From assembly GCF_000820045.1 (NCBI RefSeq), contig NZ_CDBJ01000065.1, positions 1-64,000 on the forward strand: a stretch of DNA of 64,000 bases, in the 5' to 3' direction. A program made the translations under genes and the position numbers. The DNA is from Aeromonas rivuli. GTDB taxonomy: Bacteria; Pseudomonadota; Gammaproteobacteria; Enterobacterales; Aeromonadaceae. Within the stretch, counting starts at the first letter, position 1; each line of letters starts with the position of its first letter. Below, one piece after another: positions 21,103 through 33,378 of the stretch. The notes under the pieces were generated by a model. It searched no databases and was not told the DNA's origin. It was given only the letters and a program-made list of their open reading frames with translations.

Positions 21103-23310
21103 ATGGTTGCGGTTCGCGATATTCATTTGAAAGACAACTTCACCCTGGATGAGTGGATACGTTCCCTCTCCCTCGGTGAAGCTGAGAAAGACCAGCTGCG
21201 AACCGTATACCAGTATTGCGTCAGTCAGGGCGAGGAGGAGCACACTTCCCGGCTGTTGGTGCGCGGCGTGGAAATGGTGGGCATCTTGATGATGCTCAAC
21301 ATGGACGTCGCCACCCTCAAGGCCGCCATCCTTTACCCCTTCGTCGAGACCGGCCTTATCCCGGCGGCCCGGATGGAAGAGGATTTCGGCACCAAGATCG
21401 CCAAGTTGGTGGAAGGGGTGCTGGAGATGGAGGCCATCCGCTCCCTGCAGACCCTGCATCGCAGCGAGACCTCACCGGAGCAGGTCGACAATGTGCGGCG
21501 CATGCTGCTCGCCATGGTCGAGGATGTGCGCGCCGTGGTGATCAAGCTGGCGGAGCGGATAGCCTGTCTGCGCGAAGCCAAGCTGGCGGATGAAGAGACC
21601 CGGGTGCTGATGGCCCAGGAGATCACCAACATCTATGCACCGCTCGCCAATCGGCTCGGCATAGGTCAGCTAAAGTGGGAGCTTGAGGATCTCGCGTTTC
21701 GCTACCTGCACCCGGAGACCTACAAGCAGATCGCCAAGCAGCTCGACGAGAAGCGCCTGGACCGCGAGCGCTACATCCGCGAATTCGTACAATCCCTGCG
21801 CGATGCGTTGCAAGAGGCCGGGGTCGAGGCCGAGGTCTATGGCCGTCCGAAACACATCTACAGCATCTGGCGCAAGATGCAGAAGAAGCACCTCGAATTC
21901 AACGAACTGTTTGACGTGCGCGCGGTGCGGGTCGTCACCAAGCGGTTGCAGGACTGCTATGCGGCGCTGGGCATAGTACACACTCACTTCCACCATATTC
22001 CCCGCGAATTTGACGACTATGTCGCCAACCCCAAGCCCAACGGCTATCAGTCCATCCACACGGTGGTCGTGGGCAACGAGGGCAAGGCGGTGGAGATCCA
22101 GATCCGTACCGACCAGATGCACCAGGATGCCGAGCTCGGCGTCGCGGCCCACTGGCGTTACAAGGAAGGGGCCCAGGTTGCCAAGACCACCACTTTCGAA
22201 GACAAGATCGAGTGGTTGCGCAAGCTGCTCGCCTGGCAGGAGGATCTCTCCGAGAGCGGCTCCCTGCTCGAAGATCTGCGCAGTCAGGTGTTCGAGGACA
22301 GGGTCTATGTGTTCACCCCGAAAGGGGATGTCATCGACTTGCCGGCGGGCGCCACGCCCCTCGATTTTGCCTATCACGTGCACAGCATGATCGGCCACCG
22401 CTGCATAGGTACCAAGATAGATGGCCGGATAGTGCCCTTTACTTACACCTTGCAGACCGGGGATCAGGTCGAGGTGATCACCCAGAAGGAGCCGAACCCG
22501 AGCCGGGACTGGATGAACCCCAATGCCGGTTTCCTGCGTTCGAGCCGGGCCCGCGCCAAGGTCGCCACCTGGTTCCGCAAGCTGGACAGGGACAAGAATG
22601 TCGCCGCCGGCAAGGAGCTGCTCGATAAAGAGCTGGACAGGCATAACCTGACCCTCTCCAAGGTGGACAAGCAGGCGCTGGAGCGCTTCAACGCCGAAGA
22701 GCTCGACGATTTGCTGGCGGGCATTGGCAGCGGTGATATCCGCATCAACCAGCTGCTCAATTACCTCGATACCCGCTACAACAAGCCATCGGCGGAAGAG
22801 GAAGATCGCCGCCTGCTGGCGAAGCTGGAGCAGAAGGCCAATACGCCCTTCCGCACCAAGCCCAAGGATCACATCGTCGTGGAAGGGGTGGGTAATCTGA
22901 TGACCCACATCGCCCGCTGCTGCCAACCGATCCCCGGAGACGCCATCCAGGGCTTCATCACCATGGGCCGTGGCGTCTCGATCCACCGGGATGACTGCGA
23001 GCAGCTCAAAGAGTTGTCTCGCCGCAATCCTGAGCGACTTATCGATGCGGTCTGGGGTGAGAACTACTCCGGCGGCTACGGCCTGACCATCCGCATCCTC
23101 TCCAACGACAGATCCGGCCTGCTGCGCGACATCACCACAGTGCTCGCCAACGAGAAGATCAACGTGATGGGGGTGCGTTCGCGCTCCAACGTCAAGGATC
23201 AGACCGCCGAAATCGATATGGAGCTGGAGATCTACAACATCAACGCCTTCAACCGCGCCCTGGCCAAGCTCAGCCAGCTTAACGACGTGATCAGCGCCAA
23301 GCGCCTCTAA
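21103..23310 (+). CDS. relA: GTP pyrophosphokinase RelA
   Basis: RelA makes (p)ppGpp on stalled ribosomes. The hydrolase-like N-terminal domain is degenerate: 'LKAAILYPFVETGLIP' stands where functional enzymes have an HD pair, as in other RelA proteins, so it should be synthetase-only. The synthetase domain contains 'RPKHIYSIWRKMQKKH' and 'FDVRAVRVV', the TGS domain contains 'VYVFTPKGDVIDLPAGATPL', and a C-terminal ACT domain contains 'DRSGLLRDITTVLANEKINV'. The length of 735 aa is close to E. coli (744). A terminator follows the stop. Confidence 0.96.
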   Translation: MVAVRDIHLKDNFTLDEWIRSLSLGEAEKDQLRTVYQYCVSQGEEEHTSRLLVRGVEMVGILMMLNMDVATLKAAILYPFVETGLIPAARMEEDFGTKIAKLVEGVLEMEAIRSLQTLHRSETSPEQVDNVRRMLLAMVEDVRAVVIKLAERIACLREAKLADEETRVLMAQEITNIYAPLANRLGIGQLKWELEDLAFRYLHPETYKQIAKQLDEKRLDRERYIREFVQSLRDALQEAGVEAEVYGRPKHIYSIWRKMQKKHLEFNELFDVRAVRVVTKRLQDCYAALGIVHTHFHHIPREFDDYVANPKPNGYQSIHTVVVGNEGKAVEIQIRTDQMHQDAELGVAAHWRYKEGAQVAKTTTFEDKIEWLRKLLAWQEDLSESGSLLEDLRSQVFEDRVYVFTPKGDVIDLPAGATPLDFAYHVHSMIGHRCIGTKIDGRIVPFTYTLQTGDQVEVITQKEPNPSRDWMNPNAGFLRSSRARAKVATWFRKLDRDKNVAAGKELLDKELDRHNLTLSKVDKQALERFNAEELDDLLAGIGSGDIRINQLLNYLDTRYNKPSAEEEDRRLLAKLEQKANTPFRTKPKDHIVVEGVGNLMTHIARCCQPIPGDAIQGFITMGRGVSIHRDDCEQLKELSRRNPERLIDAVWGENYSGGYGLTIRILSNDRSGLLRDITTVLANEKINVMGVRSRSNVKDQTAEIDMELEIYNINAFNRALAKLSQLNDVISAKRL

Positions 23311-23317
23311 ACTCCGC

Positions 23318-23347
23318 TGACCGGCCCGTGTGGCCGGTCACTCTTTT
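23318..23347 (+). terminator. Terminator after relA
   Basis: Stem TGACCGGCC/GGCCGGTCA with a 5-base loop is followed by CTCTTTT. It lies between relA and mazG and ends 24 bases before the mazG ATG. Confidence 0.75.
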
Positions 23348-23370
23348 GACGAATCGAAAGCGAAGACCCC

Positions 23371-24174
23371 ATGTCCAATACCCAAGGCTACGACCTGCCC
23401 CGACTGCTCGAAATAATGGCTCAACTGCGCTCCCCGCAGGGCGGTTGTCCCTGGGATCTCAAGCAGAGCTTCCAGACCATAGTGCCCCACACCCTGGAGG
23501 AGGCCTATGAGGTGGCCGATGCGATAGAGACTCAGGATTGGGAAGGATTGAAAGGGGAGCTGGGGGATCTGCTGTTCCAGGTGGTGTTCTATGCCCAGCT
23601 TGGCAAGGAGCAGGGCTTGTTTGACTTCGCCGATATCGTTGCGGCGGTGAGCGAAAAACTCATTCGCCGTCATCCTCATGTGTTCGCCGATGCAGACCTG
23701 AATGACGAACAGGCAGTCAAGCTGAACTGGGAGGCGGAGAAGGCCAAGGAGCGTGCGGCGCTGGATAAGTCGAGCGTGCTCGATGATATCCCCCTCGCCC
23801 TGCCGGCCCTGAGCCGGGCCGCCAAGATCCAGAAGCGCTGCGCCACCGTCGGTTTCGACTGGAAGACCCTCGGCCCCGTGGTGGACAAGATCCACGAGGA
23901 GATCGACGAGGTGATGGAAGAGGCGTTGATGGCGGATGTGGACGAGGAGAGGGTCAGCGACGAGCTCGGCGATCTGCTGTTTGCCACCGTCAATCTGGTC
24001 CGTCATTTGGGCAAGGATCCCGAACAAGTGCTGCGCGGCGCCAATGCCAAGTTCGAGCGCCGCTTTCGTCAAGTTGAGCACTTTATCGCCGCAGAAGGGC
24101 TCAAGATGACCGATTGTTCCCTGGAAAAACTCGATGCCGCCTGGGACAAAGCCAAGCAAACCGAGCAAAGTTGA
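23371..24174 (+). CDS. mazG: Nucleoside triphosphate pyrophosphohydrolase MazG
   Basis: MazG hydrolyses NTPs to NMPs and is linked to (p)ppGpp control in E. coli. Two MazG folds are visible. The first contains '[20 protein letters not shown]' and the EExxE-type motif '[11 protein letters not shown]'; the second contains '[14 protein letters not shown]' and '[18 protein letters not shown]'. Its 267 residues match E. coli MazG (263 aa). The position directly after relA is the same as in E. coli, although there mazEF lies between them and no toxin-antitoxin genes are present here. Confidence 0.95.
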   Translation: MSNTQGYDLPRLLEIMAQLRSPQGGCPWDLKQSFQTIVPHTLEEAYEVADAIETQDWEGLKGELGDLLFQVVFYAQLGKEQGLFDFADIVAAVSEKLIRRHPHVFADADLNDEQAVKLNWEAEKAKERAALDKSSVLDDIPLALPALSRAAKIQKRCATVGFDWKTLGPVVDKIHEEIDEVMEEALMADVDEERVSDELGDLLFATVNLVRHLGKDPEQVLRGANAKFERRFRQVEHFIAAEGLKMTDCSLEKLDAAWDKAKQTEQS

Positions 24175-24220
24175 TTTGGCGCAAGGCGTGCGGTGCCCGG
24201 GCCTGATAGATTTTTGTTCA

Positions 24221-24249
24221 TTGTTTGGGAGAGGGGGTTTTGGTATACT
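24221..24249 (+). promoter_or_regulatory. Candidate sigma-70 promoter for pyrG
   Basis: TTGTTT at 24221-24226 and TATACT at 24244-24249 are separated by 17 bases, 67 bases upstream of the pyrG ATG. A small GCTTC/GAAGC hairpin lies in the leader. Confidence 0.6.
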
Positions 24250-24297
24250 GTTTCCCCGTCCTGCTTCATCCCCGAAGCACCCCTTAAAAATCCCTAA

Positions 24298-25953
<1,656 letters not shown>

Positions 25954-25966
25954 TTGAAAATCAAAC

Positions 25967-26000
25967 GCGGTTGAGGCAATGTGCCACAACCGCTTTTTTT
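25967..26000 (+). terminator. Terminator after pyrG
   Basis: Stem GCGGTTG/CAACCGC with an inner GGCA/TGCC pairing is followed by seven T residues, 14 bases after the pyrG stop. Confidence 0.9.
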
Positions 26001-26002
26001 GA

Positions 26003-27343
<1,341 letters not shown>

Positions 27344-27374
27344 TTTCTGCCTGCACTTCAGCGTCACGCTGTTG

Positions 27375-27408
27375 AAAGCCCCGCCATCTGGCGGGGCTTT
27401 TTTATTTT
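27375..27408 (+). terminator. Terminator after eno
   Basis: AAAGCCCCGCC/GGCGGGGCTTT with a 3-base loop is followed by TTTTATTTTT. Confidence 0.93.
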
Positions 27409-27517
27409 TAACGCCAAGCTGGCGCTTTTCATCAGCGGCCGGGCCAAGATGCATCTGCTTTCTTTTGTCTTTCCCACGAATATGGGAAACTAGGCCGCTT
27501 GGAAGGAGACCCAGTGC

Positions 27518-27826
27518 ATGCGGCTATTCACCCTGATCCTGTTCCTCCTGTTGGGGGGCTTGCAATATCACCTCTGGCTGGGGAAAAACGGCCTGTCCGA
27601 TTACCATGAAATGTCCAATGCCATCGATCAGCAAGAGCAGGACAATCTGGCGCTTAAAGATCGTAATAGTCTGATTTATCGTGAGATTGACGATCTGACT
27701 TCGGGCCTTGAAGCCATCGAAGAGCTGGCGCGCAACGATCTCGGTTATATCAAGCAGGGAGAGACCTTCTACCGGATCATCCCAAACAAGAAGGATGAGC
27801 CTGCTGGCGGCGACGATGATGAATAA
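27518..27826 (+). CDS. ftsB: Cell division protein FtsB
   Basis: FtsB forms the FtsQLB divisome complex. This is a 102-residue bitopic protein with a short cytoplasmic end, a membrane helix at about residues 3-20 ('LFTLILFLLLGGLQYHLWLG') and a coiled-coil periplasmic region with heptads from about 30 to 70. The ribosome site GGAAGGAG lies 9 bases before ATG 27518. Its 3' end overlaps the ispD start by 11 bases, and the same order (ftsB-ispD-ispF-truD) occurs in E. coli. The C-terminus ends in an acidic tail GGDDDE. Confidence 0.95.
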   Translation: MRLFTLILFLLLGGLQYHLWLGKNGLSDYHEMSNAIDQQEQDNLALKDRNSLIYREIDDLTSGLEAIEELARNDLGYIKQGETFYRIIPNKKDEPAGGDDDE

Positions 27827-28547
27827 CTGTCCCCCGGCGCCGTTCGGCTTGACGGCCGTGGTGCCTGCTGCCGGCATAGGTAGCCGCATGGGGGCCGAGT
27901 ATCCCAAGCAGTACCTGTCCCTGGCTGGCAAGACCATTTTGGAACATACCCTGCTCCGGCTGCTGGCCCATTCGGCTATCACCCACATAGTGCTGGCACT
28001 GGCCCCCGATGACCGTTGGTTCGAGACCCTGGCGCTGGCTCGGGATCCCCGTATCCTGCGGGTATCCGGCGGCAGTGATCGTGCTCGTTCGGTACTCAAT
28101 GCCTTGCATCAGGTGCAGAGTGACTGGGTACTGGTCCACGATGCTGCCCGTCCCTGTCTCACTTCGGCGGATATTGATGCGCTGCTTGCGGTTGGTCTGA
28201 CCCCGGACGGTGCCATTCTTGGCTCCCGGGTGCGCGACACCATGAAGCGCAGCGACGAGGCGGACAACATCATCGCCACCGTGCCGCGGGAAGCTCTCTG
28301 GCATGCGCTCACCCCCCAGCTGTTTGCGACCCGAGCCCTCAAAGGGGCGCTGGAGGAGGGGCTGGCGCTAGGCGCCCTCATCACTGACGAAGCGTCCGCC
28401 ATGGAGCGGGCCGGGCATGTGCCACGCATGGTTGAAGGGCGTGCCGACAATATCAAGGTGACCCGGCCCGAGGATCTCGCCCTGGCCGGGCTGTTTTTAC
28501 GCCAGCAGCAAGACGAGCTGGCCACTAGGAGTAAGGAGCAGCCATGA
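27816..28547 (+). CDS. ispD: 2-C-methyl-D-erythritol 4-phosphate cytidylyltransferase IspD
   Basis: IspD attaches CMP to methylerythritol phosphate in the MEP isoprenoid pathway. The nucleotide-binding motif 'VVPAAGIGSRMGAEYPKQYL' and 'VLVHDAARPCLTSADI' are diagnostic, as is 'TDEASAMERAGHVPRMVEGR'. The start is ATG 27816 or 27819, inside the end of ftsB; the longer frame from 27708 is out of family. It is 243 residues (E. coli 236). Its TGA overlaps ATG 28544 in an ATGA quartet, but that ATG belongs to a mini-ORF and not to ispF. Confidence 0.96.
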   Translation: MMNNCPPAPFGLTAVVPAAGIGSRMGAEYPKQYLSLAGKTILEHTLLRLLAHSAITHIVLALAPDDRWFETLALARDPRILRVSGGSDRARSVLNALHQVQSDWVLVHDAARPCLTSADIDALLAVGLTPDGAILGSRVRDTMKRSDEADNIIATVPREALWHALTPQLFATRALKGALEEGLALGALITDEASAMERAGHVPRMVEGRADNIKVTRPEDLALAGLFLRQQQDELATRSKEQP

Positions 28548-28701
28548 TCCGCATCGGCCAGGGTGTTGATATACACAAGATTGATGGGGCTGGTCCCTGC
28601 ATGTCAGGAGGGCGTCAAGGATGATCCGCATCGACCACGGTGTTTATACACACAAGATTAATGGGGCAGGTCCCTGCATGTCAGGAGGGCGTCAAGCATG
28701 A
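28544..28701 (+). repeat. Two extra 77-bp copies of the ispF 5' end, each a mini-ORF
   Basis: ATG codons at 28544, 28621 and 28698 are spaced by exactly 77 bases; the third starts ispF. The first two open 26-codon frames beginning MIRIGQGVDIHKIDGAG and [17 protein letters not shown], clear relatives of the ispF start [17 protein letters not shown]. Both end in TGA overlapping the next ATG (28621-28624 and 28698-28701), and the first ATG overlaps the ispD stop (28544-28547). Each copy also carries AGGAGG nine bases before the next ATG, a strong ribosome site absent from the homologous part of ispF. The two copies are more similar to each other than to ispF. Confidence 0.92.
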
Positions 28702-29174
28702 TCCGCATCGGCCACGGTTTTGATGTACATAAGTTTGGCGGGGTTGGCCCCTGCATGCTGGGCGGTGTCGCCGTGCCCTATGAACAGGGGTTGCTGGCTC
28801 ACTCGGATGGCGACGTGGTATTGCACGCGGTGAGCGATGCCCTGCTCGGTGCCATAGGTGCCGGCGATATTGGCCGCCACTTCCCCGATACGGCGGCGCA
28901 ATTCAAAGGTATTGATAGCCGTATCCTGCTGCGGGATGTCTTTGTGCGGGTACGGCAGGCGGGCTATGTCATCGGCAATCTGGACGTGACCATCATTGCT
29001 CAGGCCCCCAAGATGGCGCCTCATATCGAGGCCATGTGCGCCGTACTGGCCGCCGATCTGCAATGTGAACTGAACCGGGTGAACGTCAAGGCGACCACTA
29101 CCGAACAACTGGGCTTTACGGGGCGCAAGGAAGGCATAGCCACCGAAGCCGTCGTCTTACTGGTGAAACAATAA
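28698..29174 (+). CDS. ispF: 2-C-methyl-D-erythritol 2,4-cyclodiphosphate synthase IspF
   Basis: IspF forms the cyclic diphosphate in the MEP pathway, releasing CMP. Metal ligands D9 and H11 lie in 'GHGFDVHKF', and a further His in '[20 protein letters not shown]'. The C-terminal signature is '[20 protein letters not shown]'. It is 158 residues (E. coli 159). It follows ispD but is separated from it by two tandem copies of its own first 26 codons. Its TAA overlaps the truD ATG at 29174. Confidence 0.96.
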   Translation: MIRIGHGFDVHKFGGVGPCMLGGVAVPYEQGLLAHSDGDVVLHAVSDALLGAIGAGDIGRHFPDTAAQFKGIDSRILLRDVFVRVRQAGYVIGNLDVTIIAQAPKMAPHIEAMCAVLAADLQCELNRVNVKATTTEQLGFTGRKEGIATEAVVLLVKQ

Positions 29175-30241
29175 TGTCGCAACAACTCGCATATCTGCAC
29201 GGTACCCCAGAGGCCCGTGGCATTCTCAAGGCCCAGGCCAGTGATTTCGTGGTGGTCGAGGATCTCGGCTTCGAGCCTTGCGGCGAGGGGGAACATATCT
29301 TCGTGCGAGTGCGCAAGACGGGCGAGAACACTGCCTGGGTGGCAGGCCTGCTGGCCGATGCTGCCGGGGTCAATCGCAATGCGGTGACCTGGGCTGGCCT
29401 CAAAGATCGCCATGCGGTAACCGAGCAGTGGTTCGGTATTCACCTGCCGGGCAAAGGTGCGCCGGACCTGTCGGTGATCGAGAGCGACAGCATCCAGATC
29501 CTGCAGGCCAAGCGCCACAACCGCAAGCTGCGGGTCGGTTACCTCAAGGGCAACCACTTTCGTCTGCGTCTGACTGCTCTGGAGCAAGCTGACAGTCTGG
29601 TGTCTCGCCTGCAGGCCATCGCCGCGCAGGGGGTGCCGAACTACTATGGTGAGCAGCGCTTCGGTCGGGGTGGCAGCAATCTGGACGCGGCCAAGGCGAT
29701 GTTTGCCGGCAAACGGATCAAGGATCGCAACAAGCGTTCTCTTTACCTTTCTGCTGCGCGCAGCATGCTGTTCAATGTTATCGTCAGCGCCCGCGTCGAG
29801 CAGGGACTGGCTAGCGAGTTGCTGGCCGGGGATTGCGTGATGCTCAAGGGCAGCCACTCCATCTTCAGTGAAGAGAGCGTGACCCCTGAACTGGCTGCGC
29901 GTCTGGCCTCAGGCGACGTGCAGCTGACCGCCCCTCAGTGGGGGCGTGGCCGTCTGGCGAGCCAGGGCGCCGCCGCCGAATTTGAACAGGCGGCGTTGGC
30001 CCCTTATCACGACTGGTGTGATGGCCTGGAGAAGGCCGGGCTGGATCAGGACAGACGTCCGCTCTTGCTCAAGCCGGAAGCCATGAGCTGGACGTTGGAT
30101 GCCGAGGCCCTGACCCTCTCGTTCTTCCTGCCGGCCGGTGCCTTTGCGACCAGCGTGGTGCGCGAATTGATGCAGGCTGAAGAGGCCGATCATGGGGTCA
30201 GGAATCAGGCAGATGGCAATGATGCGCCCTCTGTGGAATAA
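29174..30241 (+). CDS. truD: tRNA pseudouridine-13 synthase TruD
   Basis: TruD makes pseudouridine 13 in tRNA-Glu. The catalytic aspartate is D78 in 'WAGLKDRHAVTEQWF'. Other family segments are 'KRHNRKLRVGYLKGNHFRLR', 'GVPNYYGEQRFGRGG' and 'EFEQAALAPYHDWCDGLEKA'. Its 355 residues match E. coli TruD (349 aa). It shares one base with ispF and is followed by surE, as in E. coli. Confidence 0.96.
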   Translation: MSQQLAYLHGTPEARGILKAQASDFVVVEDLGFEPCGEGEHIFVRVRKTGENTAWVAGLLADAAGVNRNAVTWAGLKDRHAVTEQWFGIHLPGKGAPDLSVIESDSIQILQAKRHNRKLRVGYLKGNHFRLRLTALEQADSLVSRLQAIAAQGVPNYYGEQRFGRGGSNLDAAKAMFAGKRIKDRNKRSLYLSAARSMLFNVIVSARVEQGLASELLAGDCVMLKGSHSIFSEESVTPELAARLASGDVQLTAPQWGRGRLASQGAAAEFEQAALAPYHDWCDGLEKAGLDQDRRPLLLKPEAMSWTLDAEALTLSFFLPAGAFATSVVRELMQAEEADHGVRNQADGNDAPSVE

Positions 30242-30301
30242 CGACGTGGCAGCGGTGGCCTCTCGGCCCTCCCTTGTTTGATGGTTTCAGGAAGAGCACA
30301 G

Positions 30302-31048
30302 ATGCGCATTCTGGTGAGTAACGATGACGGTGTTCATGCCGAGGGCATTCATGCCTTGAGCGAGGCGCTGCGCAGCTGCGGCGAGGTGATAGTGGTCGCG
30401 CCGGATCGCAATCGCAGCGGTGCGAGTCACTCCCTGACGCTGGAGACACCTTTGCGGGTCAGTTGTATCCCGCAAACCGGTTATCATGCGGTCAAGGGCA
30501 CGCCGACCGACTGCGTGCACCTGGCGGTCAACGAACTGGTACGCCCCGAACCCGACATGGTGGTGGCCGGGATCAACCACGGTGCCAACCTGGGTGACGA
30601 TGTCATCTATTCGGGCACGGTCGCTGCGGCGACCGAGGGGCGCCACTTGGGTTACCCCTCCCTGGCGATCTCCCTGGTGGGCCGGACGCATTTTGCCTCG
30701 GCCGCTCACTACGCCGTCCAGCTGGTCAAAGGCTTGATGCAGTTTCCGCTGCCGGCCAATCAGATCCTCAACGTCAATGTGCCCGACCTGCCCCTCGCCG
30801 AGATCAAGGGCATCAAGATCACCCGGCTCGGTAATCGCCACCGGGCCGAGTCAGTGATCCGCGCCCAGGATCCTCGCGGCCAGACTATCTACTGGATTGG
30901 CCCGCCCGGCTCGCAACAAGATGCGGGCGAGGGCACGGATTTTGCGGCTGTCGAACAGGGCTATGTCTCTATTACTCCCTTGACCATCGACATGACTGCT
31001 CACGGCAGTCTGGCCGGGTTGGGGGCATGGTTGGAACAACAGGGATGA
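30302..31048 (+). CDS. surE: 5'/3'-nucleotidase SurE
   Basis: SurE is a stationary-phase survival phosphatase acting on nucleoside monophosphates. The metal-binding D8-D9 pair is in '[16 protein letters not shown]', and other family motifs are '[18 protein letters not shown]', '[14 protein letters not shown]' and '[20 protein letters not shown]'. ATG 30302 lies seven bases after AGGAAG and gives 248 residues (E. coli 253). The frame also runs from 30278. pcm starts 5 bases after the stop. Confidence 0.95.
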   Translation: MRILVSNDDGVHAEGIHALSEALRSCGEVIVVAPDRNRSGASHSLTLETPLRVSCIPQTGYHAVKGTPTDCVHLAVNELVRPEPDMVVAGINHGANLGDDVIYSGTVAAATEGRHLGYPSLAISLVGRTHFASAAHYAVQLVKGLMQFPLPANQILNVNVPDLPLAEIKGIKITRLGNRHRAESVIRAQDPRGQTIYWIGPPGSQQDAGEGTDFAAVEQGYVSITPLTIDMTAHGSLAGLGAWLEQQG

Positions 31049-31052
31049 AGGT

Positions 31053-31670
31053 GTGATAGTACAGCGCCTTTTAAATCAGCTTATTGCCCAGGGCGTCAGC
31101 GACTTTCGTGTACTCGCCGCGCTCGCCAAGGTGCCACGCCAGCTGTTTGTGGATGAGGCCATGGCCCATAAGGCCTGGGATAATACCGCCCTGCCCATTG
31201 GCCAGGGGCAGACTATTTCCCAGCCTTACATGGTGGCGCGGATGACAGAGTTGCTGATGCAAAACGATCCGGCCCATGTGCTGGAGATTGGCACTGGCTC
31301 TGGTTATCAAACTGCGGTGCTCGCCAACCTGGTTGAACAGGTCTATACGGTAGAGCGGATCAAGTCCTTGCAGTTCCAGGCGAGACGCAGGCTCAGGCAG
31401 CTGGATCTGCACAATGTCTCGGCCAAACATGGCAATGGCTGGCTCGGTTGGCCGAGCAAGGGACCCTTTGATGCCATTTTGGTGACCGCGGCGGCGAGTG
31501 AAGTGCCGACTGCCCTCACCGATCAACTGGCCGATGGCGGCCGCATGATTTTACCGGTAGGGGACAGTCATCAGACCCTGCAACTTATCGAACGCAACGG
31601 TTCCCAGTTGACCAGTCGAGTCCTGGAGCCGGTGCGTTTTGTGCCCCTTATTGACGGAGATGTTGAGTGA
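31053..31670 (+). CDS. pcm: Protein-L-isoaspartate O-methyltransferase Pcm
   Basis: Pcm methylates L-isoaspartyl residues and starts their repair in aged proteins. The SAM-binding motif is '[18 protein letters not shown]', preceded by the family segment '[19 protein letters not shown]'. It starts at GTG 31053, just after surE, and has 205 residues (E. coli 208). Its stop overlaps the GTG start of yqaA. The surE-pcm pair is conserved upstream of nlpD-rpoS. Confidence 0.95.
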   Translation: MIVQRLLNQLIAQGVSDFRVLAALAKVPRQLFVDEAMAHKAWDNTALPIGQGQTISQPYMVARMTELLMQNDPAHVLEIGTGSGYQTAVLANLVEQVYTVERIKSLQFQARRRLRQLDLHNVSAKHGNGWLGWPSKGPFDAILVTAAASEVPTALTDQLADGGRMILPVGDSHQTLQLIERNGSQLTSRVLEPVRFVPLIDGDVE

Positions 31671-32248
31671 AGCTGTTTTCTCGCCTGTATGTGTTGGTGA
31701 TGCAGTGGGCCCGCCATAAATATGCCCCCTATTACCTCTCGATCACCGCCTTCATCGAGTCAATCTTCTGGCCCATTCCGGTTGATGTGATGCTGGCGCC
31801 CATGGCGCTGGCCAAGCCGCACAAAGCCTGGCACTACGCGGCCCTGGCGACCTTCTTCTCAGTGTTGGGGGCCGTGGTGGGTTATGGTCTGGGTTATGCA
31901 CTCTGGGATCCCGTGGTGCAGCCTCTGGTGGTCTCCGTCGGTTATCAGGACAAGATTGCCCTGGCCCAGCACTGGTTTGAACAATGGGGGATCTGGGTCA
32001 TTTTCATTGCCAGCTTCACCCCCATCCCCTACAAGGTATTTACCGTGACGGCAGGGTTGCTCCATATGGCACTCCTTCCCTTCATCATCACCTCTCTCAT
32101 CGGGCGCAGCATGCGTTTCTTCCTGGTGGCGGGTTTGATGCGTTGGGGTGGTGAGCGGATGGAGCAAAAGCTGATGCACTATGTCGATCTGCTTGGCTGG
32201 ATCTGTATCGCCCTGGCTGTCGCGGCCTATTTCTGGTTTAGTCGTTAA
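31667..32248 (+). CDS. yqaA: YqaA/DedA-like SNARE-associated membrane protein
   Basis: A 193-residue integral membrane protein of the VTT (SNARE-associated, DedA-like) type. The N-terminal '[20 protein letters not shown]' is a re-entrant segment characteristic of the family, and '[20 protein letters not shown]' matches the second conserved segment. At least four hydrophobic stretches are visible. Relatives are flippases or support envelope homeostasis; no substrate can be given. It starts at GTG 31667, overlapping the pcm stop, and is followed closely by nlpD. This gene order is common in Vibrio and Aeromonas. Confidence 0.88.
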   Translation: MKLFSRLYVLVMQWARHKYAPYYLSITAFIESIFWPIPVDVMLAPMALAKPHKAWHYAALATFFSVLGAVVGYGLGYALWDPVVQPLVVSVGYQDKIALAQHWFEQWGIWVIFIASFTPIPYKVFTVTAGLLHMALLPFIITSLIGRSMRFFLVAGLMRWGGERMEQKLMHYVDLLGWICIALAVAAYFWFSR

Positions 32249-32258
32249 GGATATTTTT

Positions 32259-33332
32259 ATGAATGGGCATATATGGCGGGGGTGTGCCGTTACCCTCTTA
32301 TCCGGTTTGTTGGCAGCCTGTTCTTCCAGCACAACCCCAGCGCCGGTACAGGGGTTGTCAAGCGAGGGCTCGGTGCGCGCGGTGCCAAGCCGGCAGGGAA
32401 GCATAAGCAAACCGACGATTTCGGGGCGCAGTTACACGGTCAAGCGTGGCGACACCCTCTACTCCATCGCATTCAATGCGGGTAGCGACGTGCCCTCCCT
32501 GGCCAACCTGAATGGCATAGGTGCGCCCTATAACATACATCCAGGCCAGGTGATCCGGCTGGATGGCGCCGAAGGCAGTCCGGTGATGGTCAGCAGTACC
32601 AGCAGCGGGAGCGCCGCGCGTACCTATCAGGTGCGCCGTGGTGACACCCTGAGCAGCATAGGCCGCCAGTTTGGTGTAGCCAATCAGACCCTGGCACAGC
32701 GTAATAACTTGAGTGCGCCCTACAATCTGAACGTCGGCCAGACCCTCAATGTGGGCGGTTCGGCAGCCGCATCCGGTACCACCATGGCGGTGGCAAGCAG
32801 CCGCCCAACCAGCACTGCGACCACCCCGGTCAGCACAGGTACGACCAGCGCATTTGTGACCAATAAAAGCGTTGCCCAGCCTGCTCCAAAAGCATACGCT
32901 GGCACTTCAGTACAAAATAACAACAGTGTCACACAGAACAATAACAATGCCTCATCATCGCGCCTCGCTTGGCACTGGCCCGCTCAGGGTCGGATAGTCG
33001 AAGGCTTCTCTGTCGCTGAACAGGGAAACAAGGGCATAGACATCGCTGGCCAGAAGGGGCAACCCGTCTACGCCGCCAGTGGCGGTAAAGTGGTCTATGC
33101 CGGAAGCGCATTAAGAGGTTATGGCAAGCTTGTCATCCTGAAACATGACGACGACTACCTCTCGGCCTATGCACACAACGATGCGCTGCGAGTCCGGGAA
33201 GGAGATGTGGTCAAGGGTGGGGCTGTTATTGCCGATATGGGAAGCACGGATGCGCCGGATGTGCGCTTGCACTTTGAAATCCGGTACCGAGGCAAGTCGA
33301 TCAATCCAATGGGATACTTGCCAAAGCGTTAA
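32259..33332 (+). CDS. nlpD: Amidase activator NlpD (LysM-LysM-LytM lipoprotein)
   Basis: NlpD activates the amidase AmiC at the septum. Residues 1-21 form a lipoprotein signal with lipobox LLAAC. Two LysM domains are visible, at about 57-101 ('SYTVKRGDTLYSIAFNAG') and 121-165 ('TYQVRRGDTLSSIGRQFG'); E. coli NlpD has one. A Ser/Thr-rich linker leads to the LytM/M23 domain at about 250-350. The first metal-binding histidine of active M23 enzymes is replaced ('EQGNKGIDIAG'), as expected for a regulator without catalysis. ATG 32259 gives 357 residues. In E. coli the main rpoS promoter lies inside nlpD. Confidence 0.93.
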   Translation: MNGHIWRGCAVTLLSGLLAACSSSTTPAPVQGLSSEGSVRAVPSRQGSISKPTISGRSYTVKRGDTLYSIAFNAGSDVPSLANLNGIGAPYNIHPGQVIRLDGAEGSPVMVSSTSSGSAARTYQVRRGDTLSSIGRQFGVANQTLAQRNNLSAPYNLNVGQTLNVGGSAAASGTTMAVASSRPTSTATTPVSTGTTSAFVTNKSVAQPAPKAYAGTSVQNNNSVTQNNNNASSSRLAWHWPAQGRIVEGFSVAEQGNKGIDIAGQKGQPVYAASGGKVVYAGSALRGYGKLVILKHDDDYLSAYAHNDALRVREGDVVKGGAVIADMGSTDAPDVRLHFEIRYRGKSINPMGYLPKR

Positions 33333-33378
33333 CCCCAGAGCGTAGTGCTAACTCTGGTTCAGGTCAGGGAGACACACC

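Noticed and set aside
28544..28701. Frameshifted ispF pseudogene copies
   Set aside because: A complete ispF follows; the copies cover only the first 26 codons and end cleanly at ATGA joints, so they are tandem 5'-end duplications.
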